A program made the translations under genes and the position numbers. Source: Mycobacteroides chelonae (GTDB lineage: Bacteria > Actinomycetota > Actinomycetes > Mycobacteriales > Mycobacteriaceae). Taken from it: a stretch of DNA of 64,000 nucleotides. Below are positions 38,092 to 46,410 of this stretch, in pieces (position 1 is the stretch's first letter; each line of letters opens with the position of its first letter). A model generated the notes under the pieces. That model was not told the origin of the DNA and did not search any database. It saw nothing but the letters and a program-made list of their open reading frames with translations. The stretch is taken from contig JACHLF010000001.1 of the NCBI GenBank assembly GCA_014204435.1, forward strand, positions 512,791 to 576,790, given 5' to 3'.

Positions 38092-38418
38092 TTACGCCTC
38101 GATTCCCTCGACGGTGGCGCTGATGTTCTGGCCGATGTTGTCGTCATCGTCGTCGTAGCCCTTGCTCGCCACATTGGTGGTGACACCGGACTCGGTGACG
38201 CTCATGGCGAGCTGACCGACGTCCATCCCCTGCTTGGCGGAGGTCGCGGCGAATGCGCCGAGGTAGTGCGCGCCGATCGGACCGAAGATCGGCGCCAGCG
38301 CGGCGACCGGAAAAATGCTGACCGCGGTGCCCACGGCGGCGAGCGTTCCGCCCATCCCCAGCTGAGCCCCGCCAACGCCACGCAGAATGTCTGTGTCGGC
38401 TGCTAATCCGTCTGCCAT
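38092..38418 (-). CDS. EspC-like (ESX secretion-associated) small protein
   Basis: A 108-residue acidic protein resembling the EspC/DUF2580 family of ESX substrates. It opens ADTDILRGVGGAQ, has a Gly/Ala-rich helical centre and ends with LAMSVTESGVTTNVASKGYDDDDDN, which contains the YxxxD type VII export signal near the C-terminus. An excellent Shine-Dalgarno (GGAGGGG) precedes the ATG. It is the first gene of the cassette, two bases before the hydrolase start, the arrangement expected for a small partner of a larger substrate. Confidence 0.7.
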   Translation of the reverse strand: MADGLAADTDILRGVGGAQLGMGGTLAAVGTAVSIFPVAALAPIFGPIGAHYLGAFAATSAKQGMDVGQLAMSVTESGVTTNVASKGYDDDDDNIGQNISATVEGIEA

Positions 38419-38514
38419 GTCCCCTCCATCTCTTCGGTGGTCGGCTACTCGCCCGGTTTCGGGCAGTTTCTGCCTTGTAATTGGATACGACGGGGGTAGT
38501 CGCGATTCGGTTCC

Positions 38515-38544
38515 ATCTTTCTCAAACTTTTTGAAAGATTTTTT
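38515..38544 (+). terminator. AT-rich hairpin with T-tract upstream of the T7SS-like cassette
   Basis: ATCTTTC...GAAAGAT (38515-38521 and 38533-38539) with inner AAA/TTT pairing forms an A/T-rich stem followed on the plus strand by six Ts (38539-38544). It is terminator-like on the plus strand, yet no plus-strand gene lies upstream. It also makes the cassette promoter region unusually AT-rich, a possible Lsr2 target. The rest of the 280-base gap 38419-38698 shows no gene. Confidence 0.35.
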
Positions 38545-38686
38545 GGCAACGTGGCCACCCCGTCGTATTACCTGTTCAGCATAGCTGGGTCGGCTTTGCT
38601 AGGAACGGTACCGGCGCACGACGCCTTGATACGAAGGGGGTGATGCCCGTCACACCCGGGAACGTGGGGATTCGTGCTTGCTGCCT

Positions 38687-38692
38687 TAGGGT
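38687..38692 (+). promoter_or_regulatory. Leaderless -10 for upp
   Basis: TAGGGT ends six bases before the upp ATG at 38699. Confidence 0.5.
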
Positions 38693-38698
38693 CTGTTC

Positions 38699-39340
38699 AT
38701 GCATGTGGACGTAGTCGAGCACCCGCTTGCCGCGGCCCGGTTGACCACCCTGCGCGATGCCGGCACCGATAACGCGGCTTTCCGCGCTGCGCTGCGGGAT
38801 CTGACGCTGATGCTCGTCTACGAGGCGACCCGGTCGGCTCCGGTGGAATCCTCGGCGGTGCGCACCCCGGTTGCCGAGACGACAGGTTTCCGCTTGGCCA
38901 ACCCTCCGTTGCTGGTTCCCGTTCTTCGGGCGGGGCTGGGCATGGTGGATCAGGCGCACGCACTCATCCCCGAGGCGCGGGTCGGATTCGTGGGAATGGC
39001 TCGCGACGAAGAGACGTGGCAACCCACTCCTTACCTGGAGTCGCTGCCGGCCGACCTGTCCACGCAGCCGGTGTTCGTCCTGGATCCGATGCTGGCCACC
39101 GGTGGGTCGATGGTTTACACGCTCGATCTGTTGCGTGCACGGGGAGCTGCCGACATCACCATTGTGTGTGTGGTCGCGGCGCCGCAGGGGGTCGCGGCGG
39201 TTCAGCAGTGTGCCGCACGGTACGGCCAGACGGCGTCGGTGCGTCTGTTCACGGCCACGATCGACGAGGGCCTCAACGAGGACGCCTACATCGTGCCCGG
39301 TCTGGGCGACGCGGGCGATCGTCAATTCGGTCCCAGGTAG
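38699..39340 (+). CDS. upp: Uracil phosphoribosyltransferase
   Basis: A 213-residue type I phosphoribosyltransferase making UMP from uracil and PRPP. The PRPP loop is [14 protein letters not shown], the uracil-binding end is [15 protein letters not shown], and [14 protein letters not shown] is the second family block. It salvages uracil released by deoA-type phosphorolysis elsewhere in the window. The gene stands alone and is convergent with pmmB, nine bases apart. Confidence 0.96.
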   Translation: MHVDVVEHPLAAARLTTLRDAGTDNAAFRAALRDLTLMLVYEATRSAPVESSAVRTPVAETTGFRLANPPLLVPVLRAGLGMVDQAHALIPEARVGFVGMARDEETWQPTPYLESLPADLSTQPVFVLDPMLATGGSMVYTLDLLRARGAADITIVCVVAAPQGVAAVQQCAARYGQTASVRLFTATIDEGLNEDAYIVPGLGDAGDRQFGPR

Positions 39341-39349
39341 CTCTGCTCG

Positions 39350-40963
39350 CTAAATGTTGTGGGCGTAGGCATCCAACTCGGAGACCACCACGCCCGCCCA
39401 GATCCGTGCGACGGTGGCGTCGGTGATCACGGGTTCGCGGACCTCGATGTAGCACTTGACCTTCGGCTCGGTTCCCGACGGGCGGATCACCAGCCGGATG
39501 GACGATCCGCCGATCTCGCCGGACAGAATCACCGCATCGGTGCGCTGTTGACCGCGCCGCTGCAGTAGATCCTCTGCGGTGACCGGGAATCCCGACAGCG
39601 CGGCAGGCAGGTTCTGGCGCAGGCGCGTCATCATCGCCGTGATCTCGTCGACTGATTCCATGCGTCGAGACACTTGCGAGGTCACGTGGATCCCGTGCCG
39701 GATCGCCAGATTCTCGAGTTTTTCCTCCACGCTGGTGCCGAGCTCGCGCAGGTGCGTCACCAGGTCGCAGGCGAGTATCGCCGCGGAGATACCGTCCTTG
39801 TCGCGTACGGCCGCTGGGTCCACGCAATGCCCGATGGCCTCCTCGTATGCGTAGACGAGGTCGAAATCTGCGGCCCGGACCAGCCATTTGAACCCGGTGA
39901 GGGTCTCCACATACCGGGCGCCGAGTGAGGCCGCGATGCGCGCCAGCATGCGGGAGGAGACCACCGTGCTGGCCACCACCGGCGGCGTGGATGAAGGTGG
40001 CTGGGTAGAGAGGATGTAATCGCCCAGCAGCCAACCGGTTTCATCGCCAGATAGCATGCGCCAGCCGGTCGTGGTGGGGACGCCGATGGCGCACCGGTCG
40101 GCATCCGGATCGAGCGCGATGGCCAGATCCGCATCGACCTCGGCGGCCCGGGTCAACACCGCGTCGGAGGCTCCCGGCTCTTCCGGATTGGGAAACGCGA
40201 CGGTGGGGAAGTCTGGATCGGGTTGGAATTGATCCTCGACCACGTGGATGTCGGCCACACCCGCTGCGTTGAGCGCTGCCAGCGCGGTGGCTCCGCCGAC
40301 TCCGTGCAGCGCGGTGAGAGCCACACGCAGACCTCCGGAGCCGCGGCGCACGGTTGCGGCACGTTGGATGTAGGCGTCGACCAGCGAGTCGTCGGCGGGG
40401 GAGACGGGGGTTCTGGGAATCTGGTCGGCGAAAGGTACTGCGGCTGTTGTTGATTCGATATCGCGATCGGTGGGCGAGATGATCTGGGCGCCGCCCAACC
40501 AGTACACCTTGTAGCCGTTGTCGACGGGCGGGTTGTGGGATGCGGTGATCTGTATGCCGGCCGCAGCATCGACATGTCGCACAGCGAAGGCCAGCACCGG
40601 CGTCGGCAGCGGCCGAGGCAACAGGATGACCTTGAACCCCTCGGCCGCCAGAACTTCGGCGGCACCCTGCGCGAACTTCTCGGACCCGTGCCGGGCGTCG
40701 CGCCCCACCACCACGGTCGAGCCGCCCAGGCATCTGTCTTTGAGTACCTTGGCCACCGCGCAGGTGGTGCGCAGCACCACGGCCAGGTTCATCCCGTTGG
40801 GGCCGCCCCGCACGGGGCCACGCAGACCGGCCGTGCCGAATACCAACGGTTCGGAGAAGCGCTGCGCGAGCTCCTCTTCGGAACAAGCGCGCAACTCCGC
40901 GGCGGTCTCGGGATCCGGGTCGTGGTCGATCCAATTCTGGATCTTCTGCGCCGCTACAGTCAT
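39350..40963 (-). CDS. pmmB: Phosphohexomutase PmmB (phosphomannomutase/phosphoglucomutase/phosphopentomutase type)
   Basis: A 537-residue alpha-D-phosphohexomutase. The active-site phosphoserine is in [14 protein letters not shown], the magnesium loop is [10 protein letters not shown], the sugar-binding EEAIGH motif is in [12 protein letters not shown], and the phosphate-binding [11 protein letters not shown] is at the C-terminus. Length and the adjacent punA suggest it may act as a phosphopentomutase, joining nucleoside phosphorolysis to pentose phosphate metabolism, rather than in mannose supply. Its start overlaps the punA stop (ATGA). Confidence 0.9.
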   Translation of the reverse strand: MTVAAQKIQNWIDHDPDPETAAELRACSEEELAQRFSEPLVFGTAGLRGPVRGGPNGMNLAVVLRTTCAVAKVLKDRCLGGSTVVVGRDARHGSEKFAQGAAEVLAAEGFKVILLPRPLPTPVLAFAVRHVDAAAGIQITASHNPPVDNGYKVYWLGGAQIISPTDRDIESTTAAVPFADQIPRTPVSPADDSLVDAYIQRAATVRRGSGGLRVALTALHGVGGATALAALNAAGVADIHVVEDQFQPDPDFPTVAFPNPEEPGASDAVLTRAAEVDADLAIALDPDADRCAIGVPTTTGWRMLSGDETGWLLGDYILSTQPPSSTPPVVASTVVSSRMLARIAASLGARYVETLTGFKWLVRAADFDLVYAYEEAIGHCVDPAAVRDKDGISAAILACDLVTHLRELGTSVEEKLENLAIRHGIHVTSQVSRRMESVDEITAMMTRLRQNLPAALSGFPVTAEDLLQRRGQQRTDAVILSGEIGGSSIRLVIRPSGTEPKVKCYIEVREPVITDATVARIWAGVVVSELDAYAHNI

Positions 40964-41808
40964 AACCGACCAATCACTGAGCTCAGAAGGTGGCCCATGC
41001 GGGTTGCCGACGCCCGTCCGGCGGCCAGCACCTCCTCATGGTTGAGGGATTCCCCGGTCATTCCGGCCGCGAGGTTGGTCACCAGGGACAGCCCCAGCAC
41101 CTCGGCCCCGGCCGCGCGCGCCGCGATGGTTTCGTGCACCGTTGACATCCCCACGAGGTCCGCGCCCAGGACTCGCAACATCCGGATCTCCGCGGGGGTC
41201 TCGTAATGCGGACCGGGCAGGCCCGCGTACACCCCCTCGGCGAGGTCGGCGTCGATCTCCCGGGCCAGTGCCCGTAGTCGCGGCGAGTACGCATCGACGA
41301 GGTCGACGAATTGTGCGCCGACCAGTGGCGATCGGGCCGTCAGGTTGAGATGGTCGCTGATGAGCACCGGTTGCCCCACGGTGTACCCCTCACGCAGCCC
41401 CCCGGCGGCGTTGGTCAGGATGACCGTCCGTGCACCGGCGGCGCACGCCGTGCGCACGGGGTGGACGATGTGGCGCAGGTCGTGTCCCTCATAGGCGTGG
41501 ATCCTGCCCAGCAGTACCAGCATCCGGTCCGCGCCGGATCCGGCGATCGGCACCGACAGCACCGAACCGCCGTGTCCGGCCGCGCTCGGCGGACTGAATC
41601 TCGGTAGCTCGGCCATCGGAATCGTGGAGACGGGGTTTCCGAGTTCTGCGGCGGCCGGGGCCCAGCCCGACCCGAGAACCACTGCGACGCGGTGGGCCGC
41701 GACCCCGGTGCGCGCCGCGATCTCCGCGGCCGCGAGAGCCGCTGCGTTGTCCGGAGTCAGAGGCTCATCGATGTTGTCGCCTCTTCGCGTAAGCCGCTCA
41801 TCGGTCAC
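40960..41808 (-). CDS. punA: Purine nucleoside phosphorylase
   Basis: A 282-residue trimeric-type purine nucleoside phosphorylase (inosine/guanosine plus phosphate to base plus ribose-1-phosphate). Phosphate-site [22 protein letters not shown] and the substrate blocks [30 protein letters not shown] and [11 protein letters not shown] are present. The GTG at 41808 has a TAGGCT -10 eight bases upstream. Rv3307 (deoD/punA) equivalent. Coupled to pmmB. Confidence 0.94.
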   Translation of the reverse strand: MTDERLTRRGDNIDEPLTPDNAAALAAAEIAARTGVAAHRVAVVLGSGWAPAAAELGNPVSTIPMAELPRFSPPSAAGHGGSVLSVPIAGSGADRMLVLLGRIHAYEGHDLRHIVHPVRTACAAGARTVILTNAAGGLREGYTVGQPVLISDHLNLTARSPLVGAQFVDLVDAYSPRLRALAREIDADLAEGVYAGLPGPHYETPAEIRMLRVLGADLVGMSTVHETIAARAAGAEVLGLSLVTNLAAGMTGESLNHEEVLAAGRASATRMGHLLSSVIGRL

Positions 41809-41816
41809 AGCTACGC

Positions 41817-41838
41817 AGCCTAGCCATGATGGGATACT
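41817..41838. promoter_or_regulatory. Divergent promoters for punA and amiB1
   Basis: Minus strand: TAGGCT (41822-41817) ends eight bases before the punA GTG. Plus strand: GATACT (41833-41838) ends six bases before the amiB1 ATG at 41845. Both imply leaderless or nearly leaderless messages from a 36-base intergenic space. Confidence 0.45.
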
Positions 41839-41844
41839 GATCTA

Positions 41845-43050
41845 ATGCCCTTGACCACCGGAGCGTCGTCCGCCGCGCATGCCGAGGCCGCCTGCGCTGT
41901 CGTCGACACCGCAGCGACGGATCTGGTGGCGTTGTCGCACGACATCCACTCCGAACCCGAGCTGGCGTTCCACGAGGTTCGCAGTGCCCTGAAAACCCAG
42001 CGCCTGCTTGCCGAGCGTGGATTCGAGATCGTCACCGGGCAGGGCGGTATGGACACCGCATTTCGCGCTACCTACGGAGACGGACCGCTGGTGATCGGCG
42101 TTTGCGCCGAGTACGACGCGTTGCCCGGGATCGGCCACGCCTGCGGGCACAACATCATCGCGGCCTCCGCGGTGGGCACTGGGCTGGGGCTCGCCGAAGT
42201 CGCCGACGCCCTCGGACTCACCGTGGTGGTTATCGGCACGCCGGCCGAGGAGCACGGCGGCGGCAAGGCGCTTCTCCTCAAGTCGGGAGCCTTCGACGAC
42301 ATCGCGACGGCGGTGATGCTGCACCCTGGGCCGATCGATATCGCCGGTGCCCGCTCGCTCGCGCTGACCGATGTGATGGTCACCTATCACGGCAAGGAAT
42401 CGCACGCCGCAGTCGCGCCGCATCTCGGAATCAACGCCGCCGACGCCGTCACCGTCGCCCAGGTATCGATCGGTCTGCTGCGTCAGCATCTTTCTCCCGG
42501 TCAACTGATCCACGGCATCGTCACCGAAGGGGGAGAGGCGGCCAACATCATCCCGGGCCGGGCGGCGATGCAGTACACGATGCGCGCCGTCGAGTCGGCT
42601 TCCCTGCGCGCGCTGGAGGAGAAGGTGTACGCCTGCTTCGCCGCGGGCGCGTTGGCGACCGGATGCAGCCACGAACTCGTCGAGTCGTCGCCGCCGTACC
42701 TGGAGTTGACGCCAGATCCGTGGCTGGTGGAGGTCTTCCGCCAGGAGATGGAGTCCTTTGGTCGCACGCCGGTTCCCGCAGAGTTCGAGGCCTCGGTGCC
42801 CCTGGGTAGTACCGATATGGGCAATGTGACGCAAGTGCTACCCGGCATCCACCCCGTTGTCGGCATCGACTCGGGCGGGGCGGTCATCCATCAGCCCGAT
42901 TTCGAGAAGGCGGCCAGGGAACCGGGTGCCGACAGGGCAGTGGTTGAGGGAGCGAAGATGTTGGCGCGCACAGTGATACGGCTGGCCGAAGACGAGGCGG
43001 AGCGATCCAGGGTGCTGGACCGGTTGGCGCGCAGGACGGTGACGGTATGA
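41845..43050 (+). CDS. amiB1: M20-family amidohydrolase/peptidase AmiB1
   Basis: A 401-residue M20 metallo-aminoacylase-type enzyme. Metal ligands are visible in CAEYDALPGIGHACGHNIIA and the PAEEHGGGKALLL glutamates; HPGP and the dimerisation-domain segment SHAAVAPHLGINAADA follow. It resembles PaaJ/AbgB-type amidohydrolases that hydrolyse N-acyl amino acids or p-aminobenzoyl-glutamate. The substrate in mycobacteria is not known. It overlaps amiA1 by four bases. Confidence 0.88.
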   Translation: MPLTTGASSAAHAEAACAVVDTAATDLVALSHDIHSEPELAFHEVRSALKTQRLLAERGFEIVTGQGGMDTAFRATYGDGPLVIGVCAEYDALPGIGHACGHNIIAASAVGTGLGLAEVADALGLTVVVIGTPAEEHGGGKALLLKSGAFDDIATAVMLHPGPIDIAGARSLALTDVMVTYHGKESHAAVAPHLGINAADAVTVAQVSIGLLRQHLSPGQLIHGIVTEGGEAANIIPGRAAMQYTMRAVESASLRALEEKVYACFAAGALATGCSHELVESSPPYLELTPDPWLVEVFRQEMESFGRTPVPAEFEASVPLGSTDMGNVTQVLPGIHPVVGIDSGGAVIHQPDFEKAAREPGADRAVVEGAKMLARTVIRLAEDEAERSRVLDRLARRTVTV

Positions 43051-44219
43051 GCGCATCGCTGTCCGGCGTAGCGCAGCAGTGGCTCGCGGAGAACACCGAC
43101 TCGCTGGTGCAGTGGCGCCGTCACATCCATGCGCATCCCGAGTTAGCGCGCCAGGAACACGCCACCACCGAGTACGTCGCCGCACGGCTGGCCGAGGCCG
43201 GACTCAATCCGAAGGTGCTGCCTGGGGGAACCGGAGTCACCTGTGACTTCGGGCCTGAGGACGGACCGCGGGTGGCGTTACGCGCGGATATGGACGCCCT
43301 GCCGATGCAGGAACGCACCGGCGCGGCCTATTCGTCGACCGTGCCGAATGTCGCGCATGCCTGCGGGCACGACGCACACACCGCGATCCTGCTGGGTGCG
43401 GCGATGGCCCTCAATTCGGCGCCCTCCCTGCCCTCGGGCGTGCGGCTGATCTTTCAGCCCGCCGAGGAGGTCATGCCCGGCGGTGCCATCGACGTGGTGG
43501 CCACCGGGGCAATGGCCGGTGTTACGAGAATTTTTGCGCTGCACTGCGATCCGCGCCTGGAAGTGGGCAAGGTGGCGATCCGCGCCGGTGCGATCACCTC
43601 GGCCGCGGACACCGTCGAGGTCACGCTGCATTCCCCGGGTGGGCACACCTCGCGGCCGCATCTGACGGCCGACCTGGTGTACGGGCTCGGCACCATCATC
43701 ACCGGCCTTCCGGGAGTGCTGAGCCGACGCATCGACCCGAGAGCGGGCACTGTCATGGTGTGGGGTGCCGTCAATGCGGGCCAGGCCGCCAACGCCATCC
43801 CGCAGGTCGGTTCGCTGGCGGGCACGGTGCGCACCGGCAGCCGTGACGTGTGGATCACGCTGGAGGACACCGTGCGCGATGTGATCCAGGGGCTGCTGGC
43901 ACCGCTGCGCATCGACTACACGCTCAACTATCGGCGCGGTGTTCCGCCCGTCATCAACGAGGCCGACTCGACGCACATCTTCGTGCGCGCAATTCAGGAC
44001 ATCGGGCTGGACGCGCTCGCAGAGACCACGCAGTCCGGCGGTGGAGAGGACTTCTCCTGGTACCTAGAAGAGGTACCCGGCGCGATGGCCCGGCTGGGTG
44101 TCTGGTCGGGATCGGGTCCGCAGCTCGATATCCACCAGCCCAACTTCGACATCGACGAACGGGCCCTGGGTGTCGGGGTGCGAACGTTGGTCAATCTCGT
44201 CGAACAAAGCGCGCTCTAG
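43047..44219 (+). CDS. amiA1: M20-family amidohydrolase/peptidase AmiA1
   Basis: A 390-residue M20D amidohydrolase paralogous to AmiB1. Landmarks: WRRHIHAHPELARQEH, ALRADMDALPMQE, HACGHDAHTAILLGAA with the zinc ligands, IFQPAEEVMPGGA, and the terminal GGGEDFSWYLEEVPGAM. Members cleave N-acyl amino acids such as N-acetyl or hippurate-type substrates. Coupled translation with AmiB1 suggests the pair acts together or forms a hetero-oligomer, as for AbgA/AbgB. Ends in a convergent terminator. Confidence 0.9.
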   Translation: MSASLSGVAQQWLAENTDSLVQWRRHIHAHPELARQEHATTEYVAARLAEAGLNPKVLPGGTGVTCDFGPEDGPRVALRADMDALPMQERTGAAYSSTVPNVAHACGHDAHTAILLGAAMALNSAPSLPSGVRLIFQPAEEVMPGGAIDVVATGAMAGVTRIFALHCDPRLEVGKVAIRAGAITSAADTVEVTLHSPGGHTSRPHLTADLVYGLGTIITGLPGVLSRRIDPRAGTVMVWGAVNAGQAANAIPQVGSLAGTVRTGSRDVWITLEDTVRDVIQGLLAPLRIDYTLNYRRGVPPVINEADSTHIFVRAIQDIGLDALAETTQSGGGEDFSWYLEEVPGAMARLGVWSGSGPQLDIHQPNFDIDERALGVGVRTLVNLVEQSAL

Positions 44220-44226
44220 GGCCCAT

Positions 44227-44295
44227 TTCCGCGACATGCCGTGCCTGGCGTCGGCTACCCGGCCGATGCGTCAGTAACCGGAATGTCGTGCGGAA
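44227..44295. terminator. Stem-loop between convergent amiA1 and the Rv3304-like gene
   Basis: TTCCGCGACAT (44227-44237) pairs with ATGTCG-TG-CGGAA (44283-44295) with a two-base bulge; inside it GCGTCGGC and GCCGATGC form a second stem. Placed exactly between two convergent stops, so a bidirectional terminator is likely. Confidence 0.6.
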
Positions 44296-44296
44296 G

Positions 44297-44773
44297 TCAG
44301 CTTGTTCCCGGACCTATGTTGCGCGAGGCCCGGGTGCGCAGGTCGTGCACGTAATCGTCTGGTGCACCGGCAATTTCGGCCGCGTCTGCCATCACGCCGA
44401 GATATCGGGCAGACGGTAGGCCGCCCTCGTACGCGTTGACGACGTAGAGCCAGGCCAGCACGGGGTCGGTGGTGGTGTCGGAGGACTCGCGGTCGATCCG
44501 ACAGCGGATCTTGGTGTGGATGCCGAGCTCCGAACCTTCCCAGCGATCGAGGTTCTTTTCGTCTGCTCCGGTCATGTCGTAGAGGACGACGAAAACCTTG
44601 GCGTGGGGGTCTTGCACGACGGTGGCCAGCGCGCCCTCCCAGCCGATGTCCTCACCGCCGAAGGTCAGCCGCCAACCGTGTAGCCAGCCGGTACCTGCCA
44701 TGGGGGAGTGCGGCGCGCGCTGCAACATCTGCTCGGGATGCATGTTGGAGCCATAGGCGGCGTAGAGCGGCAC
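44297..44773 (-). CDS. Gamma-glutamylcyclotransferase-like protein (Rv3304-like)
   Basis: A 158-residue protein of the AIG2/GGCT (butirosin-like) fold. The N-terminal LYAAYGSNMHPEQM is the family's glycine loop (YGSN), and LDRWEGSELGIHTKIRC provides the acidic residue region. It is nearly identical in layout to M. tuberculosis Rv3304. Enzymes of this fold release 5-oxoproline from gamma-glutamyl compounds; activity here is not demonstrated. The GTG at 44773 begins at the conserved N-terminus and has a TAGGCT -10 seven bases upstream. The open frame runs much further upstream, antisense to lpdA, which is not meaningful. Confidence 0.85.
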   Translation of the reverse strand: MPLYAAYGSNMHPEQMLQRAPHSPMAGTGWLHGWRLTFGGEDIGWEGALATVVQDPHAKVFVVLYDMTGADEKNLDRWEGSELGIHTKIRCRIDRESSDTTTDPVLAWLYVVNAYEGGLPSARYLGVMADAAEIAGAPDDYVHDLRTRASRNIGPGTS

Positions 44774-44780
44774 GGGGGCA

Positions 44781-44786
44781 AGCCTA
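44781..44786 (-). promoter_or_regulatory. Leaderless -10 for the Rv3304-like gene
   Basis: Minus-strand TAGGCT ends seven bases before the GTG at 44773. Confidence 0.5.
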
Positions 44787-44865
44787 ATGGTCCGGGGCCG
44801 TGCTTGACGGCAGGGATGGTGGCAAGTTCCATTTACCATGGCAAGCCGGGTCGGGTCGGTACTTG

Positions 44866-44871
44866 TAGGTT
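44866..44871 (+). promoter_or_regulatory. Leaderless -10 for lpdA
   Basis: TAGGTT ends seven bases before the lpdA GTG at 44879, which excludes the longer upstream starts. Confidence 0.5.
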
Positions 44872-44878
44872 TGATCCC

Positions 44879-46294
44879 GTGGCAACGCGCATCGTAATCA
44901 TTGGTGGAGGACCAGCAGGATACGAGGCAGCGCTCGTGGCCGCGGCCCACGAGCGAAGCACCACCGAGGTCACGGTGATCGACTCGGACGGCATCGGCGG
45001 TGCCTGCGTGCTCTTCGACTGTGTGCCGTCCAAGACGTTTATCGCGTCCACCGGTGTGCGCACCGACCTGCGGCGCGCGCCCAACCTGGGCTTCGACATC
45101 GACGTGGAGCACGCCAAGATTTCGCTGCCGCAGATCCACAGCCGCGTCAAGCGCCTTGCCTTCGAGCAGTCGGCCGACATCGCCGAACGTCTGCGCAGCG
45201 CCGGAGTACGCCTGATCGCCGGGCGTGCTGAGCTGGTCGATCACGTGGTCGGGATGGCGTTTCACCGGGTCAAGGCAACGGCGTCGGACGGGACGAGCAC
45301 CATCCTGGAAGCCGATGTGGTGCTCATCGCCTCCGGTGCCAGCCCGCGTGTGCTGCCTCACGCCCGCCCTGACGGCGAACGCATCCTCACCTGGCGTCAG
45401 CTCTACGACCTGGAGGAACTGCCCGAGCACCTGATCGTGGTGGGTTCGGGTGTCACGGGTGCCGAGTTCGTCCACGCCTACACCGAGCTGGGCGTTCAGG
45501 TGACCGTGGTGGCCAGCCGGGATCGTGTGCTGCCGCACGAGGACGAGGACGCCGCCCTGGTCCTGGAGGACACGCTGGCCGAGCGTGGTGTGACGCTGGT
45601 CAAGAATGCCCGGGCCGACTCGGTCACCACAACAGACACAGGTGTGCGGGTCGCCATGGCCGACGGCCGGGTGGTCGACGGCAGTCATGTGCTGATGACG
45701 GTTGGATCCGTTCCGAACACCGCGGGCCTGGGTCTGGAGCGGGTCGGCATCACCCTCGGCCCCGGCGGGTACCTCACGGTCGACCGGGTGTCGCGCACCT
45801 CGGTGGCCGGCATCTACGCCGCGGGCGACTGCACGGGCCTGTTGCCGCTGGCGTCGGTGGCGGCCATGCAGGGCCGCATCGCTATGTATCACGCGCTTGG
45901 TGATGCGGTGCGCCCCATCAAGTTGAAAACTGTTGCCGCGGCTGTCTTTACCCGTCCCGAGATCGCCGCGGTGGGCGTATCTCAGGCCGCCATCGACAAC
46001 GGCGAGGTACCGGCGCGGACGGTCACACTTCCCCTGCACACGAACCCGCGTGCCAAGATGTCCGGCCTTAAACGCGGTTTCGTGAAGATCTTCTGCCGCC
46101 CGGCCACCGGTGTGGTGATCGGCGGTGTCGTGGTCGCCTCAAATGCCTCCGAACTGATCCTGCCGATCGCTATCGCGGTACAGAACCTGCTCTCTGTGAA
46201 CGATCTGGCGCAGACGTTGTCGGTCTACCCGTCGCTGTCCGGTTCGGTGACGGAGGCGGCGCGCCAGTTGATTGCCCACGACGACCTGGACTGA
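44879..46294 (+). CDS. lpdA: LpdA-type flavoprotein disulfide reductase / NAD(P)H quinone reductase
   Basis: A 471-residue member of the pyridine nucleotide-disulfide oxidoreductase family. FAD-binding VIIGGGPAGYEAALVA, NAD-binding VVGSGVTGAEFVHAY, second FAD motif GIYAAGDCTG and a dimerisation domain are present. The active-site helix reads GGACVLFDCVPSKT, so both redox cysteines (Cys43, Cys48, CxxxxC) are there. The C-terminal HPT-type histidine of true lipoamide dehydrogenases is replaced by VYPSLSGSVTE. M. tuberculosis LpdA (Rv3303c) lacks the first cysteine and acts as a quinone reductase. This protein is also about 20 residues shorter at the C-terminus. Confidence 0.9.
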   Translation: MATRIVIIGGGPAGYEAALVAAAHERSTTEVTVIDSDGIGGACVLFDCVPSKTFIASTGVRTDLRRAPNLGFDIDVEHAKISLPQIHSRVKRLAFEQSADIAERLRSAGVRLIAGRAELVDHVVGMAFHRVKATASDGTSTILEADVVLIASGASPRVLPHARPDGERILTWRQLYDLEELPEHLIVVGSGVTGAEFVHAYTELGVQVTVVASRDRVLPHEDEDAALVLEDTLAERGVTLVKNARADSVTTTDTGVRVAMADGRVVDGSHVLMTVGSVPNTAGLGLERVGITLGPGGYLTVDRVSRTSVAGIYAAGDCTGLLPLASVAAMQGRIAMYHALGDAVRPIKLKTVAAAVFTRPEIAAVGVSQAAIDNGEVPARTVTLPLHTNPRAKMSGLKRGFVKIFCRPATGVVIGGVVVASNASELILPIAIAVQNLLSVNDLAQTLSVYPSLSGSVTEAARQLIAHDDLD

Positions 46295-46410
46295 ACTTCG
46301 GCGATTTGCGCGATAGCGGCGTGCGTCACTGACGTGAGCGCTACTGGCCGGTAACGTGGCTCACTGGAAGGAACGCCGGGGCCTGGCAATGGTCGTGGAA
46401 GGGAGTAGTC

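Noticed and set aside
44774..46039. Long open frame on the minus strand extending the Rv3304-like gene upstream
   Set aside because: It is antisense to lpdA, has no family resemblance, and the GTG at 44773 begins the conserved YAAYGSN N-terminus.
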